Positions 56,008 through 64,000 of a stretch of 64,000 nucleotides of DNA are shown here, one piece after another. The DNA is from Dryococelus australis. Lineage: Eukaryota > Arthropoda > Insecta > Phasmatodea > Phasmatidae. Location: NCBI GenBank assembly GCA_029891345.1, contig CM056995.1, positions 217,500,547 to 217,564,546 of the forward strand, given 5' to 3'. Numbering within the stretch: position 1 is the first letter of the stretch; each line of letters opens with the position of its first letter. Below the pieces are notes generated by a model. That model had not been told where the DNA came from, did not search any database, and worked only from the letters and a program-made list of their open reading frames with translations. Position numbers and translations under genes: made by a program.

Positions 56008-56724
56008 ATCCCTGCTGGAAAAGTAACTGTCATTTCACAGTTACTCAGTCATAATTGTTTACAGTCAATAATGCAAAATAGCATATAAAACGACAGTTAC
56101 ACAGCAACAGTTTTGCAGCTGTCAGCTGCAGTATTAAAGTTGGACAGTTGTAATTCTATAGCTGACAACTTTTAAACTACAGTTGGAGACAGTAATATTA
56201 GTGCTGCAGACTGTGAAAGCGCAGTTGGGTGACTGTAGTCTTACAGTTGTCAACTGCGGAAACACAGCTTCAATAACTGCAGGATTCTATGTTACCAGCT
56301 GTCAAACCACAGTTGGGTGACTGTAGTCTTACAGTTGTTGCACATTTGATAACTTCAGTAGGTCAGTTACATAACTGCTGTTTTTCAGCCTACAACCACC
56401 ATTTGACAGTTGCTTTGTGTGACTGCAAGTCTACAGTTAAGAGCTTCAGAATTGTACTTAAAACAACTGTCCTTTACAGTCAATAGCCATAAAATTGTTG
56501 TTACCTATGGCCACACAGTTCAGTTCTGATAATACAGTTAAGCAGTAGTAATTTCATACTTTACAGCCACAATATTTCAATTACATGACAGTGAAAGTAA
56601 AGTTGCCAACTCTGGAATTGCAGCATAACTGCAAAAGGGCAGACTTTTTTTGAAATATCTGCAAAAAGTCAGTCATTTCTTGCAAAAGTAACTGTAAGTT
56701 GCCTGTTACATTTCCAGCAGGGAT
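56008..56724. mobile_element. 717-bp element with 20-bp terminal inverted repeats and ACAGTT-rich interior
   Basis: ATCCCTGCTGGAAAAGTAAC (56008-56027) is inverted at 56705-56724, 19 of 20 bases matching. The interior is full of ACAGTT/AACTGT hexamers in both orientations and holds a perfect 29-bp direct repeat (56222-56250 and 56310-56338) that includes GGGTGACTGTAGTCTTACAG. No coding frame is present, so it is MITE-like. Target duplication is unclear (CGAC left, CGAT right). Confidence 0.72.
56222..56338 (+). repeat. Perfect 29-bp direct repeat, 88 bp apart
   Basis: Two identical copies, starting at 56222 and 56310, inside the inverted-repeat element. Confidence 0.93.
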
Positions 56725-57779
56725 CGATCTGTCGACCTTGCAGTGTACATCCTCAGCTTGTGCTCCCTTTTCATCTGTTTCTTCACTCTCGACGTGACAT
56801 ACCGTGTTTACCACGGTGATTCAATCTCCGTCCGTTTGCATTGCTTGCATATTGTTTCCCATGCTGTCTTGTGTTTGGCACACTGCATCACCGAGTTAGT
56901 TTCCTGTGACTTAGTCGGTTAAAATGTTAGTGATTACGGTCGGTTTCAACTGCACAACGCACTTGTTGCAAATGAACAGCACTCCGGTTGCGGTGTGTAA
57001 CTCCATGGGACTCGTGCATTCTTGGTGCACTTTCAAATGGCACCGTGCATACATGCTTGGTGCAATTCTCGACTCTGTGCATAATAATCTCCCGCAATAT
57101 GTAACTGGAGTAAATTTTGAATTTTGTTGATACTATGAGAATGTTCTGTCACTTGCTCTTCTCCACAGTTGCTCATGATGTGATTGCTTGCCGTGCTGGT
57201 TTTTCAATCGCACTTGCAAAATTGGGTCCCCATTTCGTATCTGTCTACCACATCCAGTGGTTTTTGATGCAGATACTGCGGACACAGTGGTACCGGCACC
57301 ATACTGCATCTGGCCAGCCATGATGGTCTGACAACACTACCACATAAGCATAGAAGCACGAGCGTGGAAGCGCGGTATGCAGAAGCACGATAGTGCAGTT
57401 TGCGGTGTGGATGTATAGCCGGAGCACAGCAGTACTGCATGGCAAAGGTAGGGGTCAATGTACGGGGGGGGGGGGCTCTCAGCTGTTCCGCTCGGTGCGT
57501 AGGAATTAATTGGGGGGGGGAGGAGCAACCAGATGTTCCTCCCTCTTCTCGTTACTCCTCCCTCCTTGCGGTGCAGCGTGATGCGGGTGAGGGGGTGGGT
57601 TGGCACGCTCGACTCGCCCTGTTCTTTGTCCTGCTGCAGTGACGTCACGTCGTTCCCAAGATGGCGGCTCCTCACCAATGCCCCATTAAGCTGAAGTAAT
57701 GGAGGTGCTATGCTGTTTTGGCATGATTTTCTCGGCGGCCCCATATGTCCTCCTGGGCACCTTTGGGGGCATCTAGAAG
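56725..57779. other. Intergenic sequence, no gene recognised
   Basis: The longest frame (minus strand, 57337-57915) is Pro/Ser-rich without a domain and overlaps the family C leader. G runs occur near 57462 and 57511. Confidence 0.4.
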
Positions 57780-58822
57780 GTGTCTCGATGCTGCCACTTG
57801 TCGTGTGGGTCACTTGGTTGAACACGTTTTTCCCCTCATTGTGAATAAATACAGGGAAAATGCGGGAAACTTGCAGGAAAAATTGCTCAGATTTTAAAAT
57901 GAGGATTCGCACCAAAGTTGGGCGACATGTGACGTTTGTCTAATGTGTAGGAGGCTGGCAACTAGTGCCAAGGTGTTGGTCAATAAGGATGTTGGTTAGG
58001 TGAGGAGTGGTGAATACAGTTTTGGAATTTCGGGGGAGATAATGACCCAGGGCACCAGTTATTGTCGGGTTGACAATATCGTGAAGTCGGAGAGCAGCTG
58101 TTGACTCGTTCCTCAGGGTCGTTCGGCCGACGACCACGGCAAATCCTCCAAATGCAATCGTTATCTCCTCGTAGAATAAAATTAATACTGACTGAATAGC
58201 TCCCTTACTTGTTGCATTGCGGGATATCTGGGCTCCCCACACGCCCATACGAAGCACTGCTACTTACTACACAGACTCGTGACCATTTCAAACACACTTG
58301 CACAATCAATTACACTTTGAGAATATTGGCAGAAGGCCCATACCTTAAATGCCTTGCGACGAACTGGAAATAAACCACACGTGGTAACTTGTCACTGCTG
58401 CGATTTATCCAGTTACATGATTACATTCCCATCGGGAAAAACTTACATTTGGTGCTGCTTACGAACCTCTCAGGTGGTGTAATACTGTGAAAAGACACGT
58501 GGGCACATTAAATAAAAGTACAATTTAAGCCTACCCATACGATGCAAGTACTGGGTTGGTAAGAGGGGCGGTAGTATCGGGCAGCAGAAATACGAAAAGA
58601 TTCCGGTATGCTAAATAAATATTGCTGCGAAATGATTAGTCGTACATGGTAGTGGCTGCCCGAGCACGCGAAACATGAGCTCCGACGTGACTTGGCACAC
58701 CCCTCACGAAGACGAACGACTAATGAACTTTCTCTGCGCGGCGTCATGCTTGCTTGGCGGGCTGCTTCCTTGTACACAACATTTGCAAATCGGACACGTA
58801 GCCTGCGTGCCGGTTGTTACAT
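57780..58822 (-). mobile_element. Family C LTR and leader, minus-strand copy
   Basis: The minus-strand start is TGTAACAACCGGCACGC (58822). The LTR runs to about 58065, where CCCGACAATAACTGGTGCCC gives an LTR edge plus primer-binding-like TGGTGCCC (58046-58060). The leader at 57935-57780 matches 54430-54650 inverted. No gag or pol was recognised further left. Confidence 0.6.
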
Positions 58823-59690
58823 ATTGCTTCTAAAATTAACCCTGTAAATATTATTCATTATACCAAAATATTGCACTGCTTGGATGATGTGGAGATGAAA
58901 CAGACGTAAATGAACATTACAGAAAATTACAAAAATATACACTTTGAAAACACTGAGGGCTTTAGGGCTACTAAGGCAGGCATCTTTATTAGTTGCATCC
59001 GCTTGCGTAAACTTACCTTGCCCTTTAATTTTACAAATTAAATGAACAGAAATTCCACAGGGTCTATTTTCTGATTCCTGCACCACGCGCACGTGATCGC
59101 GCTCACTCTGCACTGCACCTGTGTCGTTCCTTGCTACTCTTCACAGCACTTGCGCTCTTAGAGCGCGTTCACACACTGTTTTACGGAACCTGGTGCGGTG
59201 GGCAAACGGGCTAAGGAGAAGGGGTCAAAGTGGACACACGTCACAGCATTAAAATTCAAATTCTTGTATGTTAAAAATATGTAGTTGTCCACAAGTTAAT
59301 CCCCAATCGTCACACTTCATCAATTAGTAAAATAAGCGACTCTCCGCGTCTAAACGTCGCAGTATGAACATAACACCTGCCAGTTATCATTTACGCTATA
59401 ACTACACAATATCAACAACTTTTAGGTGCAAACATAACAATTCAAGGCCTTTTTAAAAACACGCATGTACACTCCTTTACAACTTATGCATCAGCGAGGC
59501 CGTGAACAACTTATTTCATTGGCCACTGTTCTGGTAGTGGGAGTGAAAATGTGTGGGCAAAAAAAGCCCGCCCAAGCACTCTCAGAAAACATCCTTTCTC
59601 CATTATACCCACTTAAATTTAGTAATGTACAAAATTCACCACCTACAACATTTAACATAAACGTATTTTTTTACTATTATTAATTGATAG
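58823..59690. other. Intergenic sequence, no gene seen
   Basis: No supported frame or repeat. Confidence 0.4.
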
Positions 59691-59739
59691 CAATGTTGCG
59701 CATTAGCTACATGAGCCAACTGCGCGTACGCAGCGAGCG

Positions 59740-60050
59740 TTGTTGCTCTTGTGCCGTGGTATTTGCCTGGGTGCTTATTACACTGTTTTTTGCGTTGGTA
59801 CGCAATATTTTTGCACCTCTGTTTTTTCATATTTAATTTCATTTAGGTGCAACGCCTGTGCAAATTTTGCGTTGCCCCCACAGAAACGTGTATTTAATAG
59901 GCTCTCTGGGCGCAGGTTTCTCTGCTTTGAGTCGGCACGCAACTTTTCGTTCCTCCCATTTTATTATTTAATTCTATTTTGGTGCAACGCTAGTGCATAT
60001 TTTATTTTGCACCCATAGAACTGTGTGTAATAGGCCTCTAACCCTCTCGC
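59740..60050 (+). repeat. Tandem monomers of a GTGCAACGC repeat (inverted partner 54690-54950)
   Basis: Two monomers start at about 59849 (GTGCAACGCCTGTGCAAATT) and 59981 (GTGCAACGCTAGTGCATATT). Both continue to CCCA(C/T)AGAA...AATAGGC(C)TCT, spaced about 132 bp. The first matches 54690-54950 on the opposite strand. Confidence 0.72.
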
Positions 60051-60590
60051 GTGACTGCTTCAAAGGATCAGGAAATGCGCGTCACAATACACGTACATTA
60101 TTATCTATGTATATATTCTTTTAGTAATATTTGTGATGTTTACATTTTATGGGATGGATGTTGTTGAGTGAGATTGGTAGTGTTGAGTGACAACGAAAAT
60201 GAATCGCAGATTTATAGGTAAACTTGTAAGCGTTAGGAATTAAATCTCTATAATTTCGGATTTTATGTTATTGTATTAAGTTCTCCAATTCATCTTCCTC
60301 CCCCGATCTCCTGCTGCTATTTTTATTTACACTTCTTCCTTCCCTCCCATACTCTTTATAATCTGGATAATTTCTTTTACTAGTTAAGTGTCAATTAAAA
60401 CTGACAAAATATTTGTGTTTGCATGATTGAGATCGAGCATGTACTTTTTTTTTGGTGTTTTTTGTGATGTAGAGACCAATGTAAAAATAAAGTTCAAGAG
60501 AATTTTATTCACTGACAGCTCTAGTGTGTTGTGCAGCTGGCTTTCATTAGGTCAAAAAACCTAAGGTTAAATTCCACCCTAGTAATTACA
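60051..60590. other. Intergenic sequence, no gene seen
   Basis: AT-rich, no recognisable feature. Confidence 0.45.
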
Positions 60591-61835
60591 CAGATCACGG
60601 ATTTACTATGGGTATCAACATTTTACCAATAGAAACCTCTAAAACGATAGTAAGGAGGGCTATGAAGATCAGGGAAATTGTGGGGTAAAACGAGTGAAAA
60701 ATATTTAGGTACATAATGTAGGCCTAATATTTATTCACAAAAATCCATTAAATTGTATCTAAATTGACACTATTACCAATACAAGCTACGAATATGCTAT
60801 GGGGAGGGCTATGAAGATCAGAGAAATTGCGAGGTAAAACAAATAAAAAATATGTACGTTTTCATGATACAATTTTACCCCACAATTTTTGTCCTCCAGT
60901 TCATAGTCCTTTCCACTATCATATCTGTAAAGTGTATTGCTAACATTGTCAATTTAGGTAATGTTCAGTTCAATCTTTTTGCAATTAAACATATTTTTAT
61001 GATACAATATTATAATGATATTTTCAAATAACACAAAAATACATTAAATTGCAAAACTACCTAACCAAATAATACCTAAATTCACAATTTTACCAAAATA
61101 CACAGACTTACACACACAATTTTCCAGTACGAATGGGCTACAGTTGAAATTAATTTCTGGGGAATCTCCAAGCTTCACTGATGTGTGACGCTTTGTGTCA
61201 CCACCAAAAAAATGACAGACGAGGTTGAATCACTGTTTTGAGGATTCACTCCCCTGCTGGTGCTGGGACTCTAGCTTGGTGCATAATGCTTGGCTACGCT
61301 TGTACATTATTTTTCATTGCTAGGGGCTACTTTAGAATATTATACTTTATAACAGTAACATTTAGGTGTGTGTATCTGTAATATTGTGAATTTAGTATCG
61401 TTTGGTTAGGTCGTATTGCAATGTAACATATTGTCCATATAAATGTAATATTTTATCCCAAAAACACACATAATTGCGAAAATATTGATCCAAACAGTAA
61501 ATAAATTGAGAATATTACCAATACAAGTTACAAATATGATACTGGGAGAGCTGTGAAATGGAAGGACATTGCGGAGTACAATTTTATTACGAAAACGTAT
61601 ATATTTTTCACAAGTTTTACCCCCACAATTTCTCAGATGTTCTTAGTCCTCCCTACTATCTTATTTGTAACTTATATTGGTAATATTGTTAATTTAGGTA
61701 TTGTTTGGGTAGGTCTTTTTGCAATTTAACATATCGTCGTGATTAAATTTTATGAAGATGTACATATTTTTTACTCATTTTAACTCACAATTTCCCTGTT
61801 CTTCATAACCCTCCCCACTACGTTACGTTAAATTT
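60590..61835. repeat. Foldback cluster of an about 80-bp inverted unit (six copies)
   Basis: Units containing AGGGCTATGAAGATCAG and GAAATTG(T/C)G(G/A)GGTAAAAC occur forward near 60625, 60761 and 61504. They occur inverted near 60874, 61615 and 61765, in the order F F R F R R. The pairs 60761-60840/60874-60955 and 61504-61578/61615-61696 form two imperfect hairpins with arms of about 78 bases (roughly 70-75 percent paired by eye) and loops of about 35. No coding frame. Confidence 0.75.
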
Positions 61836-63050
61836 AATTTTGTAATGAACTCACAGACTACATAGCCATCAACAAGACGTAACATTCCATTTGACTCTTC
61901 ATTCACTGAAATCACTGCACAAATGTTATTGGTAACTGCACTTTCTGCATGACGATACTACCACAGCAAATTTTTGCACTATTATTTTATTAAACACGTC
62001 TAACTGAATTAATTGCAAGAAAACATTTAATAAGCTTTCTTTTGCAAACCTACGACCGTTAAAAACTTTAAACGTCCATTCAGAAACTTCCCAGAATGCA
62101 ACTGATGTGAGCAATTGAAAAATGCTTATATTATGAGGTATTCAAATTAATGGTGCTTTGACACAACATTATGGTACAGTTCATACCAATATTACTTAAT
62201 CATCGTACACAAATCCAAATAATAATACATGTACCATAAATGGTAGCCTACGTCAATCATTTCGCCGGCCCTACCTATACATACAGAGTGGACTGTTCGT
62301 ATATTTATCTATTTTATTTTCGAAGTTCTACTTGATATATTGAAGATAATTATATAATTGTTTGAAGTTGATTGAGTTGAAGGTTTGTATTTTATTTATT
62401 TCGCTGTTTCAGTGTTTGTGTGTAACAGCCCACACATTGGGGTAGCCACTGGTTATTATTAAGAAATATGAGTTGTCCATTACCAAACAGGGCTAATTGC
62501 ATTTGGTGCACTTTTGAGAAAAAATGAGAAAAACCTTTAATTTAGGATCTCCATGATTTCTCTTGTTTTAACTTTATGCTGTCTGTAAATGCATAAGGAT
62601 TAGAAACTAACAAGTTCCTAATGATTATCACTAAATATAAATGAGCTAAAATCAGTTTTAGTTGGCAGCTAGTTTTGGAACAGTTTTTGGCAATTGACTA
62701 GTTTTGGAAATGGCCGCTACGTAACTAGCAAGTTTTGATACTGTGAATGTAATTTGACACTTCTGCAACTCGTAACGAGTAAAAAGAAGAAACATACAGG
62801 AAATAACACAAAGTACACACAATAAAGGAACATAAACCATTGTATTGAACAATGTAAACCAATATGTTTGAACACTTTACACATATTTAAACTTATTTAA
62901 AGATGTTTGATCTATTTGATAGTGTCTTAGTCAAATACCAATTTTTTAGTAAATAATAATACTGTTACAATTTCTCTCTCTAGAAATTAAGTGGGCTATA
63001 CCAAGTTCGTTAAGGGGTGGAGGTCTTAATCAAATAAAAGAAATGATTAT
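61836..63050. other. Intergenic sequence, no gene seen
   Basis: AT-rich; minus-strand frames at 61926-62114 and 62658-62852 have no domain. Confidence 0.45.
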
Positions 63051-63412
63051 AATTTCCTTATTTTATTTAGAATAACTACAGCAAATTTCCCTGAACTATG
63101 AACTTAAATAATTAAAGATCAGTCTCAATAGACAGTGTATCAACCTATTCAATTATTTTATAATTTATGCATTCATATTTGACCATTTGAATATTTACAA
63201 TAAAATCAGTATTACACTTCCATTCTGTCCCACCTTAGTTCAGTCCATGTCCTGCCAGTTGCAACGTTCTAGAGTCCTCCAAGCGCCCTCACACACTGTA
63301 GATTTCACTCGTCGGTTTTACACCCTCTCGTCCATTCAAGCTACGAACACCTCACTTGCGCACACTCGGCCAGGTGGCCTCCGTCAAAGATTCCCAGCTG
63401 CTGGGTTGTGGC

Positions 63413-63421
63413 AGTATATAT
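63413..63421 (-). promoter_or_regulatory. TATA box of LTR-like unit
   Basis: The minus strand reads AAGACACTATATATACTGCC, similar to CACTATATAAG in family B. Confidence 0.45.
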
Positions 63422-63480
63422 AGTGTCTTAGGCCGCCACCTAGAATCTTCCCCAACTCACGTGATACGTTGCTGAGGCGT

Positions 63481-63650
63481 CAGCCAGTCTCACCAGAATA
63501 TACTTGCGTCGTCGCTAAACGTATCGGAAACTCTAGCAGGCGAGAGGTGGTCTATGATGCCAGCCAGTCTCACCATAATATACTTGCGTCATCGCTAAAC
63601 GTGTTGGAAACTCGAGCAGGAGAGAGGTGGTCTGTGACGCCAGCAAGTTT
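63481..63650 (-). repeat. 80-bp tandem repeat upstream of the TATA box
   Basis: CAGCCAGTCTCACCAGAATA at 63481 and CAGCCAGTCTCACCATAATA at 63561 open two full units, and CAGCAAGTTT at 63641 opens a third partial one. The units differ at a few bases. Confidence 0.9.
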
Positions 63651-64000
63651 CGCAGCTATCAGCATTCGCGGGATTCCCAGAAGAGGGATCAGGATGTCGC
63701 GAGCGCATCGTTCCAGGAAGAGGGGAGGGCTAAGTGGGTCTCCAATTATGGCGCGGGGGAGCTGAATCAGTGCCAGCTTCAGCACGTAACAATCCAATAT
63801 GTATGTTAACAACGAAGCTAAATTTTCTCTAGACAATATGTTGTTAGTATTCACTTAAATTAAATGTCTTGAGGCTACTATTTAAAATAGTTTTTACACT
63901 CTAAAATTTATCTCTTCCATTGGTTCATTATTTTCTTCATGTTGAGTATACATTTCCATTCCTTTTGATGTAATGTTTTTGAAATACCGCAGATCTTCTT

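Larger units (their letters stand above)
63055..63795 (-). mobile_element. Minus-strand LTR-like unit with 80-bp U3 repeats
   Basis: On the minus strand: a possible start TGTTACGTGCTGAAGC at 63793, two 80-bp tandem units (63640-63481), a TATA box (63413-63421) and AATAAAATAA near 63060. This is the same layout as the family A and B LTRs. No internal coding region is recognised in the window. Confidence 0.45.

Noticed and set aside
57337-57915. 192-codon minus-strand frame
   Set aside because: Pro/Ser-rich without a domain; it overlaps the family C leader, which is non-coding in the + strand copy.

Overview
The window looks like intronic DNA from an animal, most likely an arthropod with large, repeat-filled introns. 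One host gene can be supported: the 3' part of a GRIP-domain golgin, best matched to GCC1/GCC88. It is on the + strand in three exons (2654-2881, 18895-19142, 44888-45077) whose splice phases fit exactly. Together they encode the last 221 residues plus stop. The two introns are about 16 kb and 25.7 kb, and the N-terminal exons lie left of the window. The order assignment is inference; long introns, insect-style Ty3/gypsy, hAT and foldback relics and abundant microsatellites are the only grounds.

The rest is layered mobile DNA and tandem repeats. Region by region: 1-1.9 kb, decayed + strand Ty3/gypsy pol; 2.9-4.75 kb, a long polypyrimidine tract split by a tRNA-like SINE; 5.6-9.6 kb, two minus-strand LTR-like units (family B) with a gag-like relic; 9.7-11.8 kb, + strand gag fragment; 12.5-13.4 kb, tandem arrays; 15.8-16.2 kb, end of a hAT transposon; 16.5-18.4 kb, leader module plus LTR of family A; 19.75-24.7 kb, a composite hAT-like element with target duplications and a 480-bp GT tract; 25.6-29.3 kb, tandem and AT-rich repeats; 29.3-30.5 kb, an RTE-like retroelement; 30.6-31.1 kb, an exon-like decayed minus-strand segment; 32.5-33.0 kb, second leader module; 34.5-38.9 kb, the most complete family A element (LTR, leader ORF, PHD-finger Gag, protease); 39.5-41.4 kb, + strand LTR-like promoter and gag-like relic; 42.8-44.3 kb, another minus-strand LTR-like unit.

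Downstream of the gene: 47 kb, microsatellites; 48.6-50.0 kb, family B LTR; 50.7-53.3 kb, a minus-strand gypsy integrase/RNase H relic split by a family C LTR; 54.2-58.8 kb, inverted family C LTR and leader copies; 56.0-56.7 kb, a 717-bp element with 20-bp inverted ends; 59.7-60.0 kb, tandem monomers; 60.6-61.8 kb, a foldback cluster; 63.1-63.8 kb, another LTR-like unit with 80-bp repeats.

No retroelement reading frame is intact. The most unusual content is family A: its Gag has two PHD-like zinc fingers at the N-terminus, it is preceded by a small protein built from two near-identical 24-residue repeats (three diverged copies in the window), and one LTR carries five 36-bp repeats, each centred on a 14-bp palindrome, directly upstream of its TATA box.
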